Below are positions 1 through 7,030 of a stretch of 37,294 bases of DNA, in pieces. The notes below the pieces were generated by a model. That model ran no database searches. It saw nothing but the letters and a program-made list of their open reading frames with translations, and was not told where the DNA came from. This stretch comes from Massilia sp. ST3 (GTDB lineage Bacteria; Pseudomonadota; Gammaproteobacteria; Burkholderiales; Burkholderiaceae_D): contig NZ_JAGPWC010000050.1 in the NCBI RefSeq assembly GCF_018119405.1, forward strand, positions 1 through 37,294, read 5' to 3'. Position numbers and translations under genes: made by a program. Every line of letters starts with the position of its first letter. Position 1 is the first letter of the stretch.

Positions 1-558
1 CTCGATCCGGGCGCCGGCCTGGGCCACGCGGGCGCGGGTCGCATCGACCGGCGGCGCCTTGCCCGCCTCGACGCGCCTGGCGGCGATGTCAGTGGCGCGT
101 GCGGCCAGGGCCGCCAGTTCCTGCGCCATGCGGTGGCGCTCGATGGCGGCGGCCAGCTCGTAGAAGGCGGCGGTGGTGTCGGCGCGCAGCTGCACGCGCA
201 GCTCGGCCAGCGCCAGGGTCGCCAGCCCACGCTCCTGGCGCGCCGCATCGACCCGGGCGGCGCGCTTGCCGCCCAGTTCGAACGGGATGCTCAGCTGGGC
301 GGTGGTGGTGCGGCTCTCGCGCCGCTCGCCCTCGCGCAGCAGCTCGAGCTCCGGATTCGGCAGGCTGCCGGCCTGGGCGAGTGCGCCCTGCTGGGCCGCG
401 AGCTCGCCGGCGGCGGCGCGCAGGCGGGGATTCGCCTGCAGGGCGCGTTCGATGGCGTCGGCCAGGCTCAAGGGCGATGCAGGCTGCGCCGCGGCCGGCG
501 CCGGGACGGTCGCGAACAGGGTTGCCGCCAGCACGAGCGGCTTGAACAGGAATGTCAT
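1..558 (-). CDS. TolC/CzcC-family outer membrane efflux protein (3' part outside the window)
   Basis: This is the N-terminal 186 residues of an outer membrane factor of the CzcC/CusC type; the rest lies beyond the left edge. It begins at an ATG (556-558) with a signal peptide (MTFLFKPLVLAATLFA, then an Ala-rich cleavage region near residue 24). The TolC-type repeat follows: SLADAIERALQANPRLRAA, then a helical stretch with PNPELELLREGE and the turn motif IPFELGGKRAARVDAA, which is typical of metal RND outer membrane factors. Such proteins form the trimeric exit duct for a CzcBA-type pump in the outer membrane. The upstream gene on the same strand is a CzcI-like protein 82 bases away, which supports a heavy-metal (Co/Zn/Cd or Cu/Ag) efflux operon with czcB and czcA expected to the left. 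The metal cannot be told from this part. Confidence 0.85.
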   Translation of the reverse strand, partial: MTFLFKPLVLAATLFATVPAPAAAQPASPLSLADAIERALQANPRLRAAAGELAAQQGALAQAGSLPNPELELLREGERRESRTTTAQLSIPFELGGKRAARVDAARQERGLATLALAELRVQLRADTTAAFYELAAAIERHRMAQELAALAARATDIAARRVEAGKAPPVDATRARVAQAGARIE

Positions 559-640
559 GGTGTGGCTCCGAACAGGTCAAGGTTCGGCGGGCGCCAGTCG
601 CCGCGCGAAGCGGCGTGAACGATGCAGGCCTCCCGCCGGG

Positions 641-985
641 TCAGGCGCGGAGCGGCCGGTCGGGCGGCGGAATCAGGTCGGGAATGTGCGAGACGTAGCG
701 CCGCACCGTGCCGCGCAAATGCGGCGCGCCTTTCGGCAGCGGCAGGTCGGGATTGGCGGACGGGATCGCGCTGGCGGACAGGTGGTGGCAGGCGTCGCAG
801 CCGCCGTCGCAGCAGGGCTTGTCCGTATCGCCGTCATCGCCGGGGGTTTGCTGTTGCTGGTCCGCCGCCTGGCTGCTTTGCTGGACGGCCTTGCCCTCCT
901 CGCCGACGCAGCACGCGCATGCGGCAGCCCACGCCGCCTGGAGAGGCAGGATCGCGAGCAGCAGTATGATCAACAGGCGTTTCAT
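641..985 (-). CDS. CzcI-like small periplasmic Cys-rich protein
   Basis: A 114-residue secreted protein with a clear signal peptide (MKRLLIILLLAILPLQAAWA, cleavage near residue 20-22). The mature part carries two cysteine clusters, ACACC just after the cleavage site and PCCDGGCDACHH in the middle, and a Gln/Asp-rich linker between them. The layout of a short exported protein with a Cys/His motif followed by a proline-rich tail, located directly upstream of a czcC-like gene, matches the CzcI group found at the head of czc operons, where a regulatory or metal-sensing role has been proposed. The ATG at 983-985 was chosen because it starts the signal peptide; an in-frame extension upstream to 1036 lacks signal-peptide character. 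Seven cysteines suggest soft-metal binding, which is inference. Confidence 0.7.
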   Translation of the reverse strand: MKRLLIILLLAILPLQAAWAAACACCVGEEGKAVQQSSQAADQQQQTPGDDGDTDKPCCDGGCDACHHLSASAIPSANPDLPLPKGAPHLRGTVRRYVSHIPDLIPPPDRPLRA

Positions 986-1093
986 CGGATTCCCGGTTCG
1001 GCACGGACGCGGACAGGCCGCGCCCACAGTGTGCACGAAAAAACCCGGCGTGGCTATAGGCCGCGCGATCGACCAGATCCGGCCGGCGAATGG

Positions 1094-1483
1094 CTAGATG
1101 CGTGTGACGGGCGGAACGATGCGGACCTGGATCACCTTCCCTGTCTGCCGGTCGATCGTGAAGATCAGGAGATAGCCCTTGCCGTACTGGCTCTCGACGC
1201 GCACCGGGCCGACCAGGTAGGCGAGCTCCTCATCCCGGCCCGTGCGGCTGGTGGGCTCGCCGAGCAAGTCCTTGAGCGCCGCTTGGGTGAGCCGGTTGGG
1301 CGGATACTGGCTCATGAAGGAGGCCAGCATGCGCCCGCGGCCGGCCTGGTCGGCTTTCGCCCAGGTCTGCGGCGTGAAGTGCTCGTCGCCAAGCGCGTGG
1401 ATCTGGACCTCGACGGAGTAATCCGAACATCCATGCAGGAGGCCGAGCGCCAGCAGCCAGGCAAGTATCCATCTCATCAGCAT
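1094..1483 (-). CDS. Small lipoprotein of unknown function
   Basis: A 129-residue predicted lipoprotein. The N-terminus is MLMRWILAWLLALGLLHGC, a short signal with a lipobox-like LLHGC; Cys19 would be the lipidated residue. The mature part is soluble with no further membrane segment. It contains NRLTQAALKDLLGEP, which resembles the helix and turn of BamE/SmpA-like small lipoproteins, and ends in a beta-rich stretch (GYLLIFTIDRQTGKVIQV). Two starts are possible: ATG at 1483 or ATG at 1477. A GGGA six bases before the second favours 1477, and a longer frame to 1522 has no signal-like residues. It stands alone between the czc genes and a divergently transcribed VOC gene. The function is not recognised; the BamE resemblance is only local. 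Confidence 0.6.
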   Translation of the reverse strand: MLMRWILAWLLALGLLHGCSDYSVEVQIHALGDEHFTPQTWAKADQAGRGRMLASFMSQYPPNRLTQAALKDLLGEPTSRTGRDEELAYLVGPVRVESQYGKGYLLIFTIDRQTGKVIQVRIVPPVTRI

Positions 1484-1675
1484 TCCCGTTTGCGCTCCCG
1501 AAGGCGTGGCGACCTCGTACATTTATAACCGGGGAACGGACCGGCGGTTTGCTACAAATCAATAACGCCAGAAATGACCGTTTTTTTTTGCGCCGGCTTG
1601 TCGATCTCGCCCGGCCCCGTTCGTCGTCAGGATGCAGGACCCGTCATCCCATCCACCGCACCACACGAGGACATC

Positions 1676-2070
1676 ATGAACAAGCAGATCATCGTCAACC
1701 TTCCAGTCAAGGACCTGGACAAATCCAGGGCCTTCTTTGCCAGTCTCGGTTTCAGCGTCAATCCGCAGTTCAGCGGCGAGCATGCGGTCTTCATGGACAT
1801 CGTGGACGGCATCCATGTCATGCTGATGACCGAGGCGTTCTTCAGGTCCCTGATCGACAAGCCGGTGGTGCAGGCGAAGGAAGCGAACGAGGCCATCATT
1901 TGCCTGAGCTGCGAAAGCCGGGAAGAACTGGAAGCCTGATCGCCAAGGCGGTTGCCGCCGGCGGACGCACGCCGCATCCGCCGGAGGACCATGGTTTCAT
2001 GGTCGACCAGGGCTTCGAGGATCTCGATGGCCATCTGTGGAACCTTGTGTGGATGGCGCCCCAGTCTTGA
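1676..2070 (+). pseudogene. VOC-family (glyoxalase/bleomycin-resistance fold) protein, frameshifted
   Basis: The reading frame opens at ATG 1676 behind GAGG and encodes MNKQIIVNLPVKDLDKSRAF, the first beta-alpha-beta unit of a vicinal oxygen chelate protein. It stops at 1937-1939 after REELEA. The conserved second half, LIAKAVAAGGRTPHPPEDHG and then GFEDLDGHLWNLVWMAP, continues immediately in another frame up to 2070. Restoring one base near 1935 (GCC-TGA to GCC-CTG) joins the frames into one ~131-residue protein of normal family length. The gene is therefore disrupted by a one-base deletion or carries a sequencing error. Intact homologues are small metal-dependent enzymes or resistance proteins with varied substrates, so no substrate can be given. 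The near-perfect conservation downstream of the shift suggests it is recent. Confidence 0.8.
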
Positions 2071-2166
2071 CCCGCAGCGCTGTTGCTTATTTGTCAAACG
2101 GCGCTGAATCCTTTGCGCCGACGCGCCACTTGGAGGAACATTCCATCGTTCTCCCTGGAGGCGATC

Positions 2167-2853
2167 ATGGCAAACGACGCAGCGCAAAAATCCCTGTGGG
2201 ATCGGGTCACCGCTATCGCGACGATATTGATTCCCGCCGCGATCGCACTCGCGGGCCACCTGATCGCGCAGGGTCTCAAGGAAGCAGAACTGGCCAGCGA
2301 AGAGCGCCGCGCCGAGCAGTCACGGGCGCTGATGGACGCGAACACGAAGATTGCGCAGGGCAACCTGATCAACACCCTGATGAAGTCGCTCACCAGCGAC
2401 AACCCGCACGAACGCCGCCTGGCCGTGCAGGCTGTCCTGATCGCGCTTCCCGACCAGGGCCCCGTGCTGGCGCGCACCATCGCGCAATCGGATGAGAACA
2501 AGGAAGTCCAGGCCTCGGCGCGCCAGTCGATCGCCCAGCGGGTCGACACCCTGATCCGGGACCTGTTCGCGCCCCAGGCCTCGGCCCGGGTCAGGGCGGC
2601 GCAGGAGCTGGTCAGTGGCTGGCGGGGCGATGCCGCCGCGGCGGGCGCCATTGTCCAGTATGCGCGCGCCAACCCCGGGAACGAAAACGGCATCTTCAAC
2701 GCCATCGTGGTGCTGTCCGACTTCAGCGGCGAAGCCCTGGCGCCGCACAAGCCGGCGATCCGCGAACTGGCAGAAGCGGCCCGCAAGCTGGGGCCGAAAA
2801 CCGAGGCCCGTGTCCAGGTCCTGTTACGGCGCCTCGATGCTATTCCGGGCTGA
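2167..2853 (+). CDS. Membrane-anchored alpha-helical repeat protein, hypothetical
   Basis: A 228-residue protein with one N-terminal transmembrane segment (about residues 10-33, VTAIATILIPAAIALAGHLI), then a charged helix (KEAELASEERRAEQSR) and a fully helical domain. The C-terminal half looks like degenerate HEAT/ARM-type repeats: NPHERRLAVQAVLIAL, SARVRAAQELVSGW and a third helix pair near the end. The start is set by GGAGGCG five bases before ATG 2167; the frame is open upstream but without a better site. It is not part of an obvious operon: the VOC remnant ends 96 bases upstream and the next gene is convergent. I do not recognise a named family. A scaffold or sensor role at the membrane would fit the architecture but is a guess. 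Confidence 0.65.
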   Translation: MANDAAQKSLWDRVTAIATILIPAAIALAGHLIAQGLKEAELASEERRAEQSRALMDANTKIAQGNLINTLMKSLTSDNPHERRLAVQAVLIALPDQGPVLARTIAQSDENKEVQASARQSIAQRVDTLIRDLFAPQASARVRAAQELVSGWRGDAAAAGAIVQYARANPGNENGIFNAIVVLSDFSGEALAPHKPAIRELAEAARKLGPKTEARVQVLLRRLDAIPG

Positions 2854-2887
2854 AGCTGCCGATGGAAGCCCTGCGCCTGGCTTCAGC
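2849..2887. terminator. Inverted repeat spanning two convergent stop codons
   Basis: GCTGAAGC (2849-2856) and GCTTCAGC (2880-2887) are perfect complements separated by 23 bases. The element covers the stop codons of both the repeat protein gene and the convergent DUF2059 gene. There is no T-run, so it could be a weak bidirectional terminator or simply a transcript-end stabilising stem. Confidence 0.3.
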
Positions 2888-3422
2888 GCTTCTCCTTGTT
2901 GATCAGCTGTAGCAGCTTGAACGCTTCGCGTTCGATGGCTGGTTCCGCGTCCGCGAGTTCCTTGCTCGCCTGGACATAGGCTGCGCGCTTGCGCTCCTTC
3001 TTTTCCTCCGGCGGAACGACCGGCTTCGTTCCCGGCATGATGATCTGCGAGCCGCTGTTGTACTTCTTGTGGATGACTTGCTTGCCATAAGGCGTGTTAT
3101 AGAAGCGGGTCATTTCGATCGCGGTGTCGGCGGAAATGAGCTGCGCCATCGGCGCCGCGAGGCGCTGATAAATCTCTGCAGGGGGCGTTCTTTTGAGCTT
3201 GGCGAATACGGCCTGCCGCTGCGCGTCGCTCTGGTAGCGGCTGCGCGCTGCGACACCGTTCAACAATTTCTCGATCTGCATTGCGCCGAGTAGCCCCTGC
3301 ACGGCGTTGACGTGGGCAGGACTTGGCGCTGCGGTGCTGGCTGGCTGCACCGTGGCAGCGGAGTATGCGGGACTCGCCGACAACAGCGATAGACCCAGTA
3401 CGGCCTGGATGACAAGCTTCAT
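2883..3422 (-). CDS. Secreted DUF2059-type protein
   Basis: A 179-residue exported protein. Residues 1-22 form a signal peptide (MKLVIQAVLGLSLLSASPAYS, cleavage after AYSA). The body has the helical DUF2059 features: a first helix with VQGLLGAMQIEKLLNGV, a middle section where the protein lists oligomer-like helices, and AIEMTRFYNTPYGKQVI, which matches the family's conserved 'FY.sp.GkK' stretch. A basic insert (EEKKERKRAA) sits near residue 145, before the C-terminal helix. The ATG at 3420-3422 starts the signal peptide. The function of DUF2059 proteins is unknown; they are periplasmic. The gene is convergent with the repeat protein gene and stands alone, with pnp 230 bases upstream on the same strand behind a terminator. 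Confidence 0.7.
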   Translation of the reverse strand: MKLVIQAVLGLSLLSASPAYSAATVQPASTAAPSPAHVNAVQGLLGAMQIEKLLNGVAARSRYQSDAQRQAVFAKLKRTPPAEIYQRLAAPMAQLISADTAIEMTRFYNTPYGKQVIHKKYNSGSQIIMPGTKPVVPPEEKKERKRAAYVQASKELADAEPAIEREAFKLLQLINKEKR

Positions 3423-3594
3423 GCAAGTCCTTTCGACGTGTGAGTTGACCGCCCTTCGTCATGCGAAAGGGCGAAAGCCGACGGCCAGGACTGCAGCCGT
3501 CAAACTCGGGAATGATGCCACGTCCTGGCCAGGAAAACTGTGTGGATGCTCACTGATCCGATCTTCGAGCCTCGCCCGCCTTGACTTCGCGGAC

Positions 3595-3630
3595 AAAAAA
3601 AACCGCCAGGCTCACGCACTGGCGGTTTTT
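3595..3630 (-). terminator. Rho-independent terminator of pnp
   Basis: CCGCCAG (3603-3609) pairs with CTGGCGG (3619-3625) around a 9-base loop. On the minus strand it is followed by eight T (complement of A 3595-3602), directly after the pnp stop codon. T3626-3630 give it a tail on the plus strand as well, so it could work in both directions. Confidence 0.85.
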
Positions 3631-3652
3631 GCGGCTGGAGGCCGGAGCAGGC

Positions 3653-5755
3653 TTACTGCGCCGCGCCTTCCACCGGATCGGCAGCCTTCATCGACAGCTT
3701 CAGGCGGCCGCGCTCGTCGGTCTCGAGGACCTTCACGCGCACTTGCTGGCCTTCCTTCAGGTAGTCGGCAACGGCGTTGACGCGCTCGTTGGCGATCTGC
3801 GAGATGTGCAGCAGGCCGTCCTTGCCCGGCATGACCTGGACGATGGCGCCGAAGTCCAGCAGCTTGAGCACGGTGCCGTCGTAGGTCTTGCCCACTTCGA
3901 CCGATGCGGTCAGCTCTTCGATGCGGCGCTTGGCTTCCTGGCCGGCGGCGGCATCGACCGACGCGATGGTCACGACGCCTTCGTCGGTGATGTCGATCTG
4001 GGTGCCGGTTTCCTCGGTCAGCGCGCGGATGACGGCGCCGCCCTTGCCGATCACGTCACGGATCTTTTCCGGGTTGATGCGGATGGTGATCAGGCGCGGT
4101 GCGAAGTCCGACAGCTCGGTCTTCACGGTCGGCATGGCCTTCTGCATCTCGGCCAGGATGTGCTGGCGCGCTTCCTTGGCCTGGGCCAGCGCCACCTGCA
4201 TGATTTCCTTGGTGATGCCCTGGATCTTGATGTCCATCTGCAGCGCGGTGATGCCTGCCGGGGTACCGGCGACCTTGAAGTCCATGTCGCCCAGGTGGTC
4301 TTCGTCACCCAGGATGTCGGTCAGGACAGCGAACTTGCCGCCTTCCTTGATCAGGCCCATGGCGATGCCGGCGACGTGCGCCTTCATCGGCACGCCCGCG
4401 TCCATCAGCGCCAGGCAGCCGCCGCAGACCGACGCCATCGACGACGAACCGTTCGACTCGGTGATTTCCGAGACCAGGCGCACCGAATAGCTGAAGTCTT
4501 CCGGGTTGGGCAGCGCGGCGACCAGCGCGCGCTTGGCCAGGCGGCCGTGGCCGACTTCGCGGCGCTTCGGGGTGCCCACGCGGCCGGTTTCGCCGGTGGC
4601 GAACGGAGGCATGTTGTAGTGCAGCATGAAGTCGTCGGTGTACTCGCCCATCAGTGCGTCGATCTTCTGGCTGTCGCGCGCGGTGCCGAGGGTGGCGACC
4701 ACGAGGGCCTGGGTCTCGCCGCGGGTGAACAGGGCCGAGCCGTGGGTACGCGGCAGGACGCTGGTGCGGATCGCGATCGGACGCACGGTGCGGGTGTCGC
4801 GGCCGTCGATACGCGGCTCGCCTTCCAGGATCTGCGAACGCACGACCTTGGCTTCCATGTCGAACAGGATGTTGCCGACTTCGGCCGCATCGGCTTCGAC
4901 GCCTTGCGCGGCCAGTTCGGCCATCACTTCGCTCGATAGCGACTTCAGCTTCTGCTGGCGCGCCGATTTTTCGCGGGTCTGGTAGGCGTCGCGGACCTTG
5001 GCGCCGGCCAGTTCGCCAACGCGGGCGATCAGTGCTTCGTTCTTCGGCGCCGGCGCCCATTCGACTTCCGGCTTGCCGCCATCGGCGACCAGGTCGTGGA
5101 TCGCATCGATCACGACCTTCATCTGGTCGTGGCCGAAGACGACCGCGCCCAGCATCACTTCTTCGGACAGCTGCTGCGCTTCCGATTCCACCATCAGCAC
5201 GGCGGTTTCGGTGCCTGCCACGACCAGGTCCATCTGCGAGGTCTTCAGCTCGGTGGTGGTCGGGTTCAGGATGTACTGGCCGTTCGCGTAGCCGACGCGC
5301 GCCGCGCCGATCGGGCCATTGAACGGGATGCCGGCGATGCACAGGGCGGCCGAGGCGCCGATCATCGCTGGGATGTCCGGATCGATCTCAGGATTGACCG
5401 ACAGGACGTGGATGATGACCTGGACTTCGTTCAGGTAGCCTTCCGGGAACAGCGGGCGGATCGGACGGTCGATCAGGCGCGAGGTCAGGGTCTCTTTTTC
5501 GGAAGGACGGCCTTCGCGCTTGAAGAAGCCGCCCGGGATCTTACCGGCTGCGTACGTTTTTTCCATGTAGTCGACGGTCAGCGGGAAGAAATCCTGGCCC
5601 GGCTTGGCGTCCTTCTTGGCGACCACAGTGGCCAGCACGACCGTGTCTTCGACCGACACAACGACGGCGCCGGATGCCTGGCGCGCGATTTCACCCGTCT
5701 CCAGGGTGACCGTGTGCTGACCGTACTGGAAGGTTTTCGTAACTTTGTTAAACAT
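3653..5755 (-). CDS. pnp: Polyribonucleotide nucleotidyltransferase (PNPase)
   Basis: A 700-residue 3'-to-5' phosphorolytic exoribonuclease that degrades RNA to nucleoside diphosphates; it acts in the cytosol as a ring trimer and in the degradosome. Domains appear in the usual order: first RNase PH core (about 1-145), helical linker, second RNase PH core (about 310-540) with MGEYTDDFMLHYNMPPF and the catalytic DEDHLGDMDFKVAG, a KH domain (about 555-605, with the IGKGGAVIRALTEETG loop) and an S1 domain (about 620-690, with TYDGTVLKLLDFGAIV). The length is normal. The start ATG 5753-5755 is preceded by AAGGGA on the minus strand. rpsO lies directly upstream, the classic rpsO-pnp arrangement. 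In other bacteria pnp is autoregulated through its leader; the 173-base gap may hold such a leader, but I could not define one. Confidence 0.98.
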   Translation of the reverse strand: MFNKVTKTFQYGQHTVTLETGEIARQASGAVVVSVEDTVVLATVVAKKDAKPGQDFFPLTVDYMEKTYAAGKIPGGFFKREGRPSEKETLTSRLIDRPIRPLFPEGYLNEVQVIIHVLSVNPEIDPDIPAMIGASAALCIAGIPFNGPIGAARVGYANGQYILNPTTTELKTSQMDLVVAGTETAVLMVESEAQQLSEEVMLGAVVFGHDQMKVVIDAIHDLVADGGKPEVEWAPAPKNEALIARVGELAGAKVRDAYQTREKSARQQKLKSLSSEVMAELAAQGVEADAAEVGNILFDMEAKVVRSQILEGEPRIDGRDTRTVRPIAIRTSVLPRTHGSALFTRGETQALVVATLGTARDSQKIDALMGEYTDDFMLHYNMPPFATGETGRVGTPKRREVGHGRLAKRALVAALPNPEDFSYSVRLVSEITESNGSSSMASVCGGCLALMDAGVPMKAHVAGIAMGLIKEGGKFAVLTDILGDEDHLGDMDFKVAGTPAGITALQMDIKIQGITKEIMQVALAQAKEARQHILAEMQKAMPTVKTELSDFAPRLITIRINPEKIRDVIGKGGAVIRALTEETGTQIDITDEGVVTIASVDAAAGQEAKRRIEELTASVEVGKTYDGTVLKLLDFGAIVQVMPGKDGLLHISQIANERVNAVADYLKEGQQVRVKVLETDERGRLKLSMKAADPVEGAAQ

Positions 5756-5864
5756 GGGTAATCCCTTTCTATTTGCCGACAGATTTTCAGGGGCTGTCGT
5801 TCACCTCACCACGGGCCGCACCGGGCGGCCTTTACTGCAATTACAACAACAAGACAGCTAAAAC

Positions 5865-5903
5865 AAAAAATGCCCGCGTCAGGCTTACTGGCGCAGGCAT
5901 TTC
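5865..5903 (-). terminator. Terminator or stem between rpsO and pnp
   Basis: On the minus strand ATGCCTGCGCCAG and CTGACGCGGGCAT form a 13-base stem with one mismatch and one G-U pair around a 5-base loop (5870-5901), followed by TTTTTTG. It lies 27 bases after the rpsO stop, so it should end or attenuate rpsO transcripts ahead of pnp. Confidence 0.75.
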
Positions 5904-5928
5904 GTGACTAAACCGTCTGGCGCAACGA

Positions 5929-6198
5929 TTACTTACGCAGGCCGAGTTTGGCGATCAGGTCGCGGTAACGGTTTGCGTCGGTACGCTTCAGGTAAGCCAG
6001 CAGGCTCTTACGACGGTTGACCATCATGATCAGGCCACGACGCGAGTGGTGATCCTTCTGGTGTGCCTTGAAGTGGCCGTTCAGCTCGTTGATACGTGCG
6101 GTCAGCAGTGCGACCTGGACTTCCGGCGAACCGGTGTCGTTCTGGCCACGTGCGTTGTCCGCGATGATCGCGGCTTTGTTGATGTTTTCTACGGTCAT
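5929..6198 (-). CDS. rpsO: 30S ribosomal protein S15
   Basis: An 89-residue primary 16S rRNA-binding protein of the small subunit platform. The sequence MTVENINKAAIIADNARGQN, then DTGSPEVQVALLTARINELN and HQKDHHSRRGLIMMVNRRKS, is unmistakable S15, including the conserved HxxDHHSRRGL loop that contacts the rRNA three-way junction. The family length of 89 fixes the start at ATG 6198; the open frame extends further upstream but without S15 sequence. AAAGGTAAC precedes the ATG as ribosome binding site. pnp follows downstream behind a terminator-like stem. In E. coli S15 represses its own translation through an mRNA pseudoknot; that is not visible here by eye. Confidence 0.98.
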   Translation of the reverse strand: MTVENINKAAIIADNARGQNDTGSPEVQVALLTARINELNGHFKAHQKDHHSRRGLIMMVNRRKSLLAYLKRTDANRYRDLIAKLGLRK

Positions 6199-6284
6199 GA
6201 TGTTACCTTTCACATGCGGTGCAAGAGTCGGAACCCAGCGCACCGTGATTATCAAAAAACCTGCCCTGAATGGACAGACCCGCC

Positions 6285-6313
6285 AGTATAGGTGAAAACG
6301 CTTCGTGGAGCCA
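6285..6313 (-). promoter_or_regulatory. Candidate rpsO promoter
   Basis: On the minus strand TATACT (6290-6285) is a near-consensus -10 box, 87 bases before the rpsO start. The hexamer 17 bases further upstream (6313-6308) is a poor -35, so the call rests mainly on the -10. Confidence 0.35.
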
Positions 6314-6340
6314 GTGTTTGCATCCGCTGGATGGGGCATC

Positions 6341-6871
6341 ATGATGTTTTGGAAGCGATTTGCAGGTGCCGCGTTGACAAATGTGATCAAGATTGCAATA
6401 TTTAGCGCCGTGCTGGCGCTGGGCGGCTGTGCGGGGCTGATGCGCGAAGTCCCGCAACCGGGCGACCCGCTCGACGCCGTCTACGCCAAGCTGGGGACGC
6501 CGACCTCGGTCTACCGGGGCGGCGAGGAACAGGTGCTCGAATACGCGACCGGGCCCATGGGGCAATTCACCTGGATGGCGCACATCGGGGCCGATGGGCG
6601 GCTGGTGTCCTACGAGCAGGTGCTGACCGGGGAAAAGTTCGCGACCATCAAGGTGGACCGGGCCACCAAGGAGGACGTGCTGCGCACCGTGGGCCGGCCG
6701 GCGGAGGTGTCGCGGGTGGCCATGCACGATTACGAGGTGTGGTCGTACCGGTACAGGGAGGCGGGGGTGTGGAATTCGCTGATGCACGTGCACTTCGACC
6801 GGCAGGGGATCGTGCGGATGATGATGAATGGGCCGGATCCGAGGTATGACCCGAAGGATCGGTTTTGGTGA
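6341..6871 (+). CDS. Lipoprotein with BamE/SmpA-like repeats
   Basis: A 176-residue predicted lipoprotein. The hydrophobic segment IAIFSAVLALGGC contains a lipobox (ALGGC), lipidated Cys near residue 29, preceded by a rather long basic N-terminus (MMFWKRFAGAALTNVIK). The mature part holds two similar units: PGDPLDAVYAKLGTPTSVY followed by a beta stretch, and ATKEDVLRTVGRPAEVSRV followed by YEVWSYRY. This 'x-G-x-P' helix-turn-strand pattern is that of the BamE/SmpA fold, apparently in tandem. ATG 6341 is chosen because GGATGGGG precedes it. It stands alone, divergent from rpsO. It is not BamE itself, which is a single-unit protein; outer membrane attachment is inferred from the lipobox. Confidence 0.7.
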   Translation: MMFWKRFAGAALTNVIKIAIFSAVLALGGCAGLMREVPQPGDPLDAVYAKLGTPTSVYRGGEEQVLEYATGPMGQFTWMAHIGADGRLVSYEQVLTGEKFATIKVDRATKEDVLRTVGRPAEVSRVAMHDYEVWSYRYREAGVWNSLMHVHFDRQGIVRMMMNGPDPRYDPKDRFW

Positions 6872-6897
6872 GCGCTTGAGCTAGTGGCTGCGGTGCG

Positions 6898-7012
6898 AAA
6901 CTTGGGTCCCCGCCTTCGCGGGGATGACGTTGACAGGTTGCGGATTCCAGATACGGTAATTCGGTCCACGTCCTCCAGCACGTCATCCCCGCGCAGGCGG
7001 GGACCCAAGTTT
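6898..7012. repeat. Pair of inverted REP-like palindromes (BIME-like)
   Basis: Two 33-base copies face each other: 6898-6930, with core GGTCCCCGCCTTCGCGGGGA, and 6980-7012, its reverse complement except for a few loop bases. Each copy folds as a CCCCGC/GCGGGG hairpin, and the pair can also fold over a 49-base spacer. It sits between a rightward lipoprotein gene and the end of leuA, where it may also help to end transcription. The pair is typical of REP/BIME intergenic elements. Confidence 0.8.
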
Positions 7013-7030
7013 ACCTAGAATAGCGTTAGC

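Noticed and set aside
3581..4939. Long plus-strand frame opposite pnp
   Set aside because: It is antisense to a perfectly conserved PNPase; composition is His/Asp/Leu-rich low-complexity, as expected for a shadow frame.
6898..7012. CRISPR-like repeat
   Set aside because: The two copies are inverted, not direct, and only two occur with one spacer; REP/BIME fits better.
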